A stretch of DNA of 64,000 nucleotides from Mycobacterium montefiorense (GTDB lineage Bacteria; Actinomycetota; Actinomycetes; Mycobacteriales; Mycobacteriaceae): NCBI RefSeq assembly GCF_003112775.1, contig NZ_BFCH01000023.1, forward strand, positions 1 to 64,000. The letters run 5' to 3'. The notes beneath the pieces are model-generated. The model searched no databases. It was not told where the DNA came from and saw only the letters and a program-made list of their open reading frames with translations. Below, in pieces: positions 27,001 through 35,097 of this stretch (position 1 is the first letter of the stretch; each line of letters begins with the position of its first letter). The position numbers and the translations under genes are program-made.

Positions 27001-28512
27001 GTTGGCACGATCGTCGAGCTCGCGGTAACTCAGCGAGCCGCCCGTCCAGCTGATCGCGACGGTGTCGGGCGTCTTGACGGCGACCTCGGCGAAGCGAGTG
27101 TGGATGCCAAGCGCCTGCGGGGCCGCTGCGTCCGCAACATCCGCAACAGCCTCGTCCTCGAACAGGACGCTGACCTCACGCAAGGGTCGCTCCCAGTCCC
27201 GCAGCAGCCGCTCGGCAGCGGTCAGCACTCGACGGCCCAGCCGCTCCGCGCTAGTGGTACCCAGCGCGCCGTCCAGCACTTCGATTAGCACCACCAGCTC
27301 GCCGCCGGCCATGTGGGCAGCGATCGCGACCGGGAAGTGGGACAGGGTCTGCAGCGCGGACGGGCGGAATGTCGCACCGGCAGCGTTGAATTCGCCGGAA
27401 GCGGCCAATCCGTCCAGGGGAAAGTTCTCATAGACCAGCAAGGTGTCGAACATCTCCCCGACCCCACCGAGGGTCCGCAGTTGCGAATGCCCGAGGAAAC
27501 CGTGCTCACGTAGCAGTGCGGCATTGCGCTGCACCGCACGACACTGGTCGCCGACGCTCGCGATCGGGTCGAGCTGCACCCGCATCGGGACGGTGTTGAT
27601 GAAGAGGCCGATCATCGTCTCGACGCCCGCAAGTTCGGGCGGCCGGCCGGAGACGGTGACCCCGAATACCACGTCATGGGTGTCGGTCAGCCGCGACAAC
27701 ACCAGCGCCCACGCCATTTGTATCAAGGTGTTGACGGTGATGCCGCGCGAACGAGTGCCTTCGACCAGCCGCTCTGCGGCCTCGGGCGGCAGCCGCAGTT
27801 CGGTGGTGCGCGGCAATCCGGTCTGCCGCCCGTCGGCCGCTTCCGCCGAGCCGAACGCGGCCGACAGCATGGTCGGACCAGGCAAGCCGGCCAGATGCTG
27901 GCGCCAAACCTGTTGGCTGGCTTCAGGATCGCGGCTTGCCAACCACCCGATGTAGTCGCGGTAGGGGCGCGGGGCAACGGGCAGCGCCGCAAGGTCTCCC
28001 CCGGCGCCGTACAAGATCATCAGCTCGTTGACGAACACCGGCAACGACCAGCCGTCGATCACGATGTGGTGGGCGGTGATCACCAACCGCCATTGCGCGC
28101 CGGGCAATTCGATCAGCAGGAAGCGAATAACCGGCCCATGTTCCAGATTGAACGGTCGGCGTCGCTCACCGACCTCCAACGCCTGCACCTCTTCGGGCGA
28201 GGCCGTGACGACTCGCCAGGGCAGCTCGACGCGGGACGGCACGATCTGCACCGGACGCGGGATTCCCCGGCTGAAGAAGCTGGCCCGCAGGTTTGGATGC
28301 CGTACCAACATGTTCGTCGCGCAGTCGTGCAGCAGCTCGGCGTCAAGCGCGCCGGAGATGTCCGCGGCCATGCCGATCATGTACGGATCGTCGGCCGCTT
28401 CGCCTTCGACGAATTCGGTAAGCGTGCTCAACGAATACAAGCCCTCTTGCAGCGGGCTCAACGCCATCACGTCCTCGATGTCCGGTACGACATCGGCTTT
28501 GGTCGCGGTCAT
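24082..28512 (-). CDS. mbtF: Mycobactin peptide synthetase MbtF, C-A-T-E-like
   Basis: A 1,476-residue NRPS that adds the terminal lysine and is thought to release it as the cyclic hydroxamate lactam. Domains: C (~15-440; AHHIVIDGW), A (~460-960; VFTSGTTGEPKG, YNCYGPTET, YRTGDLVRR, TANGKLD), T (LGLDSIMAL, serine present) and a C-terminal epimerase-like domain (YGLLRYLRTD, VLLNYLG). In that last domain the usual HHxxxDG reads AHVLAMDP, so the first His is missing and epimerisation is doubtful. ATG at 28512 overlaps the mbtE stop as ATGA and is preferred to the ATG at 28539. Length is close to that of M. tuberculosis MbtF as I recall it. Confidence 0.94.
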   Translation of the reverse strand: MTATKADVVPDIEDVMALSPLQEGLYSLSTLTEFVEGEAADDPYMIGMAADISGALDAELLHDCATNMLVRHPNLRASFFSRGIPRPVQIVPSRVELPWRVVTASPEEVQALEVGERRRPFNLEHGPVIRFLLIELPGAQWRLVITAHHIVIDGWSLPVFVNELMILYGAGGDLAALPVAPRPYRDYIGWLASRDPEASQQVWRQHLAGLPGPTMLSAAFGSAEAADGRQTGLPRTTELRLPPEAAERLVEGTRSRGITVNTLIQMAWALVLSRLTDTHDVVFGVTVSGRPPELAGVETMIGLFINTVPMRVQLDPIASVGDQCRAVQRNAALLREHGFLGHSQLRTLGGVGEMFDTLLVYENFPLDGLAASGEFNAAGATFRPSALQTLSHFPVAIAAHMAGGELVVLIEVLDGALGTTSAERLGRRVLTAAERLLRDWERPLREVSVLFEDEAVADVADAAAPQALGIHTRFAEVAVKTPDTVAISWTGGSLSYRELDDRANALAARLAARGVKTETPVAIRLFRGPEYIVAMLAVLKTGGMCVPMEPGLPPERVESILRQTGAAIIVDEELLEARGEAGADFRPVQVSPEQAAYVVFTSGTTGEPKGVIGTHAAVGAYADDHLDSVLRPAAARLGRPLRIAHAWSFAFDAAWQPLVALLDGHGVHVVDELTQTDAEALVGAIAEYGVDMIDTTPSMFAQLTACGLLTTVPLAVLALGGEALGSSAWALIRGECVRTGLCAYNCYGPTETTVEAVVGAITEYDDPSIGRPTRHSRGYVLDSAMRPVPIGATGELYLAGSQLARGYLGRPGETSHRFVADPFAAGERMYRTGDLVRRGPDGSLQYVGRADAQVKIRGYRVEPGEIAAALESHPAVQHAGVLVRQQDTGARLTAYVVISDTAAHKPPAAELRAMLGTRLPRYMIPQRIVKLDEIPLTANGKLDEAALRAFDAAATADCAGSEPETPTEVALAEVLSELLHLPCVDVAADFLQLGLDSIMALSVVQAARARGLALRARLILECANVRELAEAIDSETATATTDVEEDAEPMPVLPNGRWLYEYGEARRLAQTEAIRLPDDITREQLDAALASIVAGHEVLRARLDRATMTLVPAPATETLGELVNEVAVSDDLQAVVPEYVTEAVDRLDPERGALLAAVWLRPPTGRSVLLLAAHVLAMDPASWRVVLGELDAALQALTTGHSPAPVREHTSYRRWAAALADRADRLDTVQFWAAQLEGDDPNLGARRVDSGRDRAGDLIVRMVAADADTTHRLLDSGLPLPHLLVAATAATVTRWRQRRNQATPPPLLALETHGRADSLVDEPGSHTIDTGDTIGLLSSIYPVRVDSTDPQDVGEWLAAIPGDGLDYGLLRYLRTDTAGRLASLPGPQVLLNYLGAAHTGGGSVLTMERGLLAGVSPQPEPDLAVRHELTIMATVLPFEGQRVLAAQWRALPDILDDADIAALQQLWIESLREVVT

Positions 28513-31500
28513 GGCGTGCCGTCGCGTGAGGATGACCAAAGCTGTGTCACCGCAGCCAGATCGTCGGCTGACAGTCCGGACGCGGCCATCGGCTCGAAGC
28601 GGGCATCCGCCGGCTCGTCGGCCTGCTCGGTATCGGTCTGTCCGTCGCCGAGGGCGTCCAGGACGCCGGCCAACTGCGCAGGCGTCGGGTGCTCGAAGAC
28701 CATCCGCGGACTCACCGCCAGGCCCGCTGCGCGGGCCCGCGATGCCAGCTGCACCGAAAGGATGCTGTCACCGCCGAGCGCGAAGAAGTCGTCGAACCGG
28801 CCGACCTCGGGCGTCGACAGCAGCTCGGCGAACACCTTGGCCAGCGCCCGTTCGGTGTCGGTGCGCGATGGTTCGATCTGCCCGCTGGTGCTGACGGCCG
28901 GCTTCGGTAGCCCGGGCCGGTTCAGCTTGCCCGAATCGGTCTTGGGCAGCGCGTCGAGAACCGTCAGCGACGAGGGCATCATGTATCCGGGCAGCGTCGT
29001 CGCGATTGCGGCACGCACCGCGCCCGCGAAGGTTGCTTTCTCCGCGTCATCGACGATTGCTCGTTGCGGCACAACATATCCGGCCAGCGATGTACCGCCG
29101 CGCACCTCCCAGGTACGCGCGGCCGCCGCCGAGACACCGTCAGCCGCCGAAAGCACGGCCTCGACCTCCGCCAGCTCGACGCGGAATCCGCGCACCTGTA
29201 CCTGGTGGTCAGCACGGCCGGTGAACTCCAGCTGGCCGTCCTCGGTCCACCGGGCCAGGTCGCCACTGCGGTACAGCCGCGACCCCGGTTCCAGCGCATA
29301 CGGATTGGCCACGAACCGCGTTGCGGTCAACGCGGACCGCTTCCAGTAGCCCCGGGCCAACTGGTCACCGGCGTAATACAGTTCGCCCACCACGCCCACC
29401 GGCACGGGACGCAGGCTGTCATCGAGCAGGTAGGCATCGGCCCCCGGCACCGGCTTGCCGACAAGCGGATTCGGCAGACCGAGCCGCCCGCGCGACACCG
29501 CGCCAGAGGTTTCGGTGGAGCCGATGTTGTTCAGCAGCTGGGTGTCCGCATCATCGGCACATGCGGCCACCAGCCGCTCCAACAGTGACGCGCTCACCGG
29601 CTCCCCACCACAGACCAGCCTCGACAGGGATCGCACCACATCGGGTCGGGTGTCCACCAGCGCGGAGACCAGGCTGGGCACCGCGGTAACCTGCGCCACT
29701 GAATGCCGGTCCATCAAATCCCCGAGCGCTTCGGCGTCGCGGTGCTCGGCGTCGTCGGCGAGGATCATCGTGGCACCGGCCGCCAGGCCGGCCAGCATCT
29801 CCATACCGCCCTCGAGGAAGGTGATCGAAGCCTGCGCCAATCGAATGTCATTGGCGCAGGGCGGGTAATGCCGCAACTGCCAATCCAACCGGGCCGACAT
29901 GGACCGATGCGTGCCCACCGCACCCTTGGGCTTGCCGGTGGAACCGGACGTGAACACCAAATACATCGGGTCGTCGGGGTGCGGCGCGGGCAACTCCGTG
30001 CGTGCCGCGTCGCTGTTCTCCATCGCGGCACGAACCTGCGGGTCGTCCAAGGAAATCACCGTAACCCCAGGCACTTCCGGCGTGCTGTCCACGGCGTCGG
30101 CCGTCGCCAAGACCACCGGCGGCGCGACGTCGTCGAGCATGAACTGCTTGCGCGCCAGCGGATAACCGGGATCGATCGGGAAGTAGCCGCCGCCGGCTTT
30201 CATGATGGCCACCAGCGCCACCACCATGTCGATGCCGCGCCGCGTCGAGAGCCCGACCAGCGACCCCGGCTGCACACCGTGTTCGGCGAGCAGCACCGCG
30301 AGATTGTCCGAACGCCGGTGCAGCAATGGGTAATCGATCTGCTCGCTGCCGCAGCGCACCGCGATCCGGTCCGGACCCCAATTCCGGCTGGGAGCAAGCA
30401 ATTCCGGAATGGTACGCGGTCGGTCCTGTGGCGCCTGCACGCCGCGGCTCCACTCCTGCAGGATGCGGTGCTGCTCGTCGTCGTCGATCACCGCAACGTC
30501 GCGCAACGTCTGATCGACGTCGTTGGCGAACGCGGTGATGATCCGGGCCAGCCAACCGGCCAGCCGCTCGATGGTGGACCGGCTATACAGCTCGGTACGG
30601 AAAATCACGTTGCAGTTGTACCCGGCGCCGTCCGTATCGTCGGCGCCCAGGAAGTTGACGCTCAGGTCGGCATGCGCCATGTCGAAGATCGGATCCAACG
30701 AGGTGCACACCGTGTCCTCGCCGCCGCGGCCGTCGGACGTCGCATCGATCACCCGGGTGGCGGGCAGGTGGTCGCGGACGTGCACCACGACCTGGAACAG
30801 CGGGTTGCGTGATAGCGAGCGCACCGGGCTGACGCTGTCCACAACCCGGTCGAACGGCAGATCCTGGTGAGCGTAGGCAGCCAAGGCCGTCTCCCGGGCC
30901 CGACGCAGCGCTTCTCGCAGCGTCGGATTACCGTCCAGATCGTTGCGCAGCACCAGAATGTTGACGAAAAAGCCGATCAGTTGGTCCAATTCGGCTTCGG
31001 TGCGTCCGGCAACCGGCGTGCCCAGCGGAATGTCCACGCCGCTGCCGGCCTTGTGCAGGACCACGGCGACGGCGGTTTGCAGCAGCATGAATTCGGTGAT
31101 GCCCAACTCGCGGCACAATTCGGCGAGCTTGCCGCGGGTGGCCGCGTCGATGCGGAAGTCGACCGACTCACCCGCGCCGCTGGGTACCGGTTGACGAGGG
31201 AACTCCGGCCGCAGCCCGGTGTCCTCCGACATCCCGGCCAGCTGCCGGGTCCAGTACTCCCGCTGCTCGGCGGCGATCGTTGATTCCTGACCACTGGAGT
31301 CACCCAGGAACTCGCTTTGCCAGGCCGCGTAATCGGCGTACTGCACGCGAAGTGGCGCCCAGGACGGCACCTCTCCCGAACGCCGGGCCCGATAGGCGGT
31401 GAGCACATCGGAGAACAGCACGCCTGCTGACCAATGGTCGGAAGCGATGTGGTGGACCACGAAGGACATCACGTGTTCGCCTGCGTCGACGCCGGTGCGC

Positions 31501-34500
31501 AGCAACGCGATCCGAATCGGTCGCTCCTCGTCCAATTCGAAGCAGTGCTGGCGTTCGGCGTCAAGCTGTTCCTGCAGCCAGCCGTCGCTATCAGTGGCGG
31601 CGCCGTCAAAGGCCGCCCGGCGAATCGGCAGATCACCGGCTGGATTGACTACTTGGTAAGGGACACCGTCTATTTCGACATAGCTGGTGCGCAGAATTTC
31701 GTGACGAGCCACGACGTCGCTGATGCCGGCGATCAACGCCTCGATGTCCCACGGCCCGGTCAGCTTCGCAGCGAACGGGATGTTGTTGACCCAGCTGGGC
31801 CCGTCGATGCGGTACGCGAACCAGCTGCGCAGTTGCGACGCCGACAGCGGCAGCGGCTCGTCGTGGGCGGTCGCGATCAGCTTGGGCCGCGCCTGGTCGA
31901 ATGTGCCGGAGCCCAGCTCGTCTACCCGCTCGGCCAGCAAGCCCACCGTGCCCAGCTCGAAGACGTCGCGGATGCCGAGCTCCACACCGCAATCCGAGCG
32001 GATCGCGGTGACAAGTTTGGTGGCCACCAGAGAGTGGCCGCCTAAATCGAAGAACGAGTCGTCGACACCCACCCGGTCGTGGCCCAGCAGTGTGGAAAAC
32101 AGTGCGGCGATACGGCGTTCCGTGGCGGTCGTCGGGTCGCGGTATTCGGCCCCGGCGGCGATCTCCGGTTGCGGCAACGCGGCACGATCGATCTTTTGGT
32201 GCACGGTCATCGGGATCTCGTCGAGCACAACGTAGCCGGCCGGAGTCATGTAGTCCGGCAGCGCCGCGGCCACCCGGGCTCGGATACGTTCAACGTCAAC
32301 GGTTTCGGTGCCGCAGTCCGGGGCGGGAGTGACGTACCCGACCAGGCTCTTGCCCAGCCGGGGCAGGTCCACCGCAAGCACCACCGCTTGTCCGACGCTG
32401 GGGTCGACCGAGATGGCGGCGGCGATCTCACCGAGCTCGATGCGGAAGCCGCGGATCTTCACCTGTTCGTCGGCGCGGCCGACGAACTCGATGTCTCCGT
32501 CACCGTTACGGCGGGCCAGGTCGCCCGAACGGTACATCCGGCCGCCCGCGGCGAACGGATCGGCGACGAAACGTTCGGCCGTCAGTCCCGGCCGACGGTG
32601 ATACCCCTGCGCGACATGCTTTCCGGCGATGTAGATCTCGCCGATCACACCCACCGGTACCGGCTGCAGCGCATCGTCGAGCAGATACACTTGCGTGTTG
32701 ATCTTGGGCTTACCGATAGGCACGATCCGGGTGCCCTGGGTGCCCTGCACCGGATAGCTGGTGCAGTTGACGACGGTCTCGGTCGGTCCATAGAAGTTGT
32801 ACAGCAGCGCGTCGAAGGTGGCGTGGAACTTGTCGGCGATTTCGCCGGGCAGCGCCTCCCCGCCGATCGGGACCCGGCGCAGGCTGCGCCACTGGTTGAC
32901 GCCGGGCAGCGACAGGAAGAGCCCCAGCAGCGACGGCACGAAGTGCATCGAGGTGATGCCTTCGCGGCCGAGCAGGTCGGTCAGGTAGCCGATATCGCGC
33001 AGCCCGTCGGGCCGCGGAATCACCAACCGCGCACCCATGATCAGCGTTCCGAAAATCTCCCCCATCGACACGTCGAAGCTGGGTGAAGCGACCTGAAGCA
33101 GCGATTCGGTTGCGGCGATCTGGTATTCGTCGCCGAACCAGACGAAGTACTCGGCGATCGGCGCATGCGGCACCGGGACGCCCTTGGGCAGCCCGGTCGA
33201 ACCCGAGGTGTAGATCAGGTAGGCGGTGTTGTACGGGGTCAGTGTGCGAATCAGCTCGGGTGCGCTGGCCGGGTAGTTCGACAGGCCGGTAACTGGTTCG
33301 TGCAGAACCAGTTTGGCGTCCGCATCGCCCAGGATGAAGGAGATTCGATCCTGCGGGTAAGTGGGGTCCACCGGCATGTATACCGCGCCCGCTTTGAGGA
33401 TGCCCAGCGCGGTGATGACGAGTTCGGGCGACTTGTCCAGCAATAGCGCGACCCGGTCCTCGGTGCCGATGCCCTGCTCGATTAGCCAGTGCGCCACCCG
33501 GTTCGACTCTTCGTCGATCTCGCGGTAGGTGTAGTCGCGGCCTTCGTAGCCGACGGCGACGGCATCGGGCGCATGGGCCGCGCGGTGGCTGACCAACTCC
33601 GGCAACGTGGCAGCCGGGGTGGTGAACTCTTCGCCCGTCGACACCTGGCGCAGCCACTCCGCGTCTTCGCCGCTCATCAGCGCGCACGCGGACAGCGGCG
33701 CGTCGGGGTTGCTCAGCGCATTGTCGAGCAAGACGACATAGTGCCGCAGCAGCTGTTCGACCAGCGGACGATCCAGCACCTCGACCAGATACTCTGCCTC
33801 AACCAATCCGCCGCCGTCCTTCGAGCGCGCCAGCTCCACCATGAAACTCAGTGGCAGCTGGTTGAAGTGACCGCGCAACTCACCGCGCTCGCAGTTGATG
33901 CCCGGCGGGCAGAAGCCGGCACCATCGGCATCTCGCTGTCCGAAGCTCACCCGCGTCATCCGGTCCGCGCCGTGTCGGCGATCGGGGTTGGATTCGCGCA
34001 CCAGCCAGTCCAGGTCGGCACGTGAATGCGCAAAGGCGCCCACGGCGCTGTCCCGAGTTTGGGTCAGCAGTTCGCGGAATGTCTGGTGGGAGTGCGGTTG
34101 CAGCCGAATCACCACGGTGTTGCCGTAATAGCCAATGGCGTCCTCGGTCCCGACGCCGCGATTGAGCACGGGGACGGCGACCAGGAAGTCGCTCGACTGT
34201 GTGTAGCGCTGGACCAACGCGGCGAACGCGGACATCAACACCATGTAGGGCGTGGCGCCGCTTTCCCGAGCCAGCGCCGCCGCCCGGTCGATAAGGGCCG
34301 GCGGCAACTGCGCGGTGGCGCGCTGCGCACGCCAGCTGCTCGGCACCACGGAACCGTTGGCGCCCGGAAGCTCCAGCGGCTCCGGCAGATTCGTGATGAG
34401 TGGCCGCCAGTAGTCCGCATCCTCGTCATGACTCGGGGCGTCGGCGAAAGCCGGCTCGACCGCGGGGGCACCGGCCGCCGGCGCGGCGGCGAAACCATCC

Positions 34501-35096
34501 GGGTCGGTATACGCCCGGGTCAGATCGACGAAGAAGGGCGACCATGAGCCGTCGTCCCAGGCGATGTGGTGGGCGGTGATCAGCAGCATCAGTTCGTCGG
34601 TCGACAACCGCGCCACCGTGACCCGCAGCGGCGAATCCTTGGCCAGGTCGAAGGGCCGGCAGAAGTCCCGCTGAGCCAGCACATCGAGCCGCAACCGCCG
34701 GGACTGATCGGTCAGGCCGGACAGGTCGTGTTCGGCCCAGTCCGGTCGCAGATCATCGCGGATCACCGGATACGGGAAGCCGTCGGTGTCGGTCTCGTAG
34801 GTGGTGTGCAGCACCGGATGGCGCTCGGCCACGGCCTCGATCGCTGCGCGCAGCCGGGCAACATCGACGGTGCCGGTGATGCGATAAGAGACGCAGATGT
34901 TGAGCAGCGCGCTGTCGGGATCGACCGATTGCACGAACCACATCCGGTGCTGACCGCCCGACATGCGTGGCTCGTCGTATGTCGCCACCGACCCCTGCGC
35001 CGGGGGCCTGTCGAGGCCACGCTCAGCGATCTTGCGGCGCAATAGTTCCAGCCGCTTTTCGTCGAGCCGGGCGCTGGCACCGGAGGTTTCAGTCAC
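28509..35096 (-). CDS. mbtE: Mycobactin peptide synthetase MbtE, two modules C-A-T-C-A-T
   Basis: A 2,195-residue NRPS with two complete-looking modules. Module 1: C (~45-470; AHHIAWDDG), A (~500-1000; YTSGSTGLPKG, FDVSMGEIF, NFYGPTET, YRSGDLARR, HQKIDR), T (LGGHSLVAT). Module 2: C (~1100-1540; HHIASDHW), A (~1570-2060; VFTSGSTGKPKG, YRSGDLARW, DSGKLNR), T (LGGDSILSV). It should condense lysine onto salicyl-oxazoline. Module 2's A domain is odd: core A4 reads FLEGGMEML, so the Asp that binds the amino group is missing, and A5 reads NNIGSTETSG. The protein is longer than the ~1,680 residues I recall for M. tuberculosis MbtE. GTG at 35096 lies one base after the mbtD stop. Confidence 0.93.
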   Translation of the reverse strand: MTETSGASARLDEKRLELLRRKIAERGLDRPPAQGSVATYDEPRMSGGQHRMWFVQSVDPDSALLNICVSYRITGTVDVARLRAAIEAVAERHPVLHTTYETDTDGFPYPVIRDDLRPDWAEHDLSGLTDQSRRLRLDVLAQRDFCRPFDLAKDSPLRVTVARLSTDELMLLITAHHIAWDDGSWSPFFVDLTRAYTDPDGFAAAPAAGAPAVEPAFADAPSHDEDADYWRPLITNLPEPLELPGANGSVVPSSWRAQRATAQLPPALIDRAAALARESGATPYMVLMSAFAALVQRYTQSSDFLVAVPVLNRGVGTEDAIGYYGNTVVIRLQPHSHQTFRELLTQTRDSAVGAFAHSRADLDWLVRESNPDRRHGADRMTRVSFGQRDADGAGFCPPGINCERGELRGHFNQLPLSFMVELARSKDGGGLVEAEYLVEVLDRPLVEQLLRHYVVLLDNALSNPDAPLSACALMSGEDAEWLRQVSTGEEFTTPAATLPELVSHRAAHAPDAVAVGYEGRDYTYREIDEESNRVAHWLIEQGIGTEDRVALLLDKSPELVITALGILKAGAVYMPVDPTYPQDRISFILGDADAKLVLHEPVTGLSNYPASAPELIRTLTPYNTAYLIYTSGSTGLPKGVPVPHAPIAEYFVWFGDEYQIAATESLLQVASPSFDVSMGEIFGTLIMGARLVIPRPDGLRDIGYLTDLLGREGITSMHFVPSLLGLFLSLPGVNQWRSLRRVPIGGEALPGEIADKFHATFDALLYNFYGPTETVVNCTSYPVQGTQGTRIVPIGKPKINTQVYLLDDALQPVPVGVIGEIYIAGKHVAQGYHRRPGLTAERFVADPFAAGGRMYRSGDLARRNGDGDIEFVGRADEQVKIRGFRIELGEIAAAISVDPSVGQAVVLAVDLPRLGKSLVGYVTPAPDCGTETVDVERIRARVAAALPDYMTPAGYVVLDEIPMTVHQKIDRAALPQPEIAAGAEYRDPTTATERRIAALFSTLLGHDRVGVDDSFFDLGGHSLVATKLVTAIRSDCGVELGIRDVFELGTVGLLAERVDELGSGTFDQARPKLIATAHDEPLPLSASQLRSWFAYRIDGPSWVNNIPFAAKLTGPWDIEALIAGISDVVARHEILRTSYVEIDGVPYQVVNPAGDLPIRRAAFDGAATDSDGWLQEQLDAERQHCFELDEERPIRIALLRTGVDAGEHVMSFVVHHIASDHWSAGVLFSDVLTAYRARRSGEVPSWAPLRVQYADYAAWQSEFLGDSSGQESTIAAEQREYWTRQLAGMSEDTGLRPEFPRQPVPSGAGESVDFRIDAATRGKLAELCRELGITEFMLLQTAVAVVLHKAGSGVDIPLGTPVAGRTEAELDQLIGFFVNILVLRNDLDGNPTLREALRRARETALAAYAHQDLPFDRVVDSVSPVRSLSRNPLFQVVVHVRDHLPATRVIDATSDGRGGEDTVCTSLDPIFDMAHADLSVNFLGADDTDGAGYNCNVIFRTELYSRSTIERLAGWLARIITAFANDVDQTLRDVAVIDDDEQHRILQEWSRGVQAPQDRPRTIPELLAPSRNWGPDRIAVRCGSEQIDYPLLHRRSDNLAVLLAEHGVQPGSLVGLSTRRGIDMVVALVAIMKAGGGYFPIDPGYPLARKQFMLDDVAPPVVLATADAVDSTPEVPGVTVISLDDPQVRAAMENSDAARTELPAPHPDDPMYLVFTSGSTGKPKGAVGTHRSMSARLDWQLRHYPPCANDIRLAQASITFLEGGMEMLAGLAAGATMILADDAEHRDAEALGDLMDRHSVAQVTAVPSLVSALVDTRPDVVRSLSRLVCGGEPVSASLLERLVAACADDADTQLLNNIGSTETSGAVSRGRLGLPNPLVGKPVPGADAYLLDDSLRPVPVGVVGELYYAGDQLARGYWKRSALTATRFVANPYALEPGSRLYRSGDLARWTEDGQLEFTGRADHQVQVRGFRVELAEVEAVLSAADGVSAAAARTWEVRGGTSLAGYVVPQRAIVDDAEKATFAGAVRAAIATTLPGYMMPSSLTVLDALPKTDSGKLNRPGLPKPAVSTSGQIEPSRTDTERALAKVFAELLSTPEVGRFDDFFALGGDSILSVQLASRARAAGLAVSPRMVFEHPTPAQLAGVLDALGDGQTDTEQADEPADARFEPMAASGLSADDLAAVTQLWSSSRDGTP

Positions 35097-35097
35097 G

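Noticed and set aside
27676..29349. 557-codon open frame on the plus strand
   Set aside because: It lies antisense to mbtF and mbtE, has arginine/proline/serine-rich composition and no motif; long antisense frames are common at this GC content.
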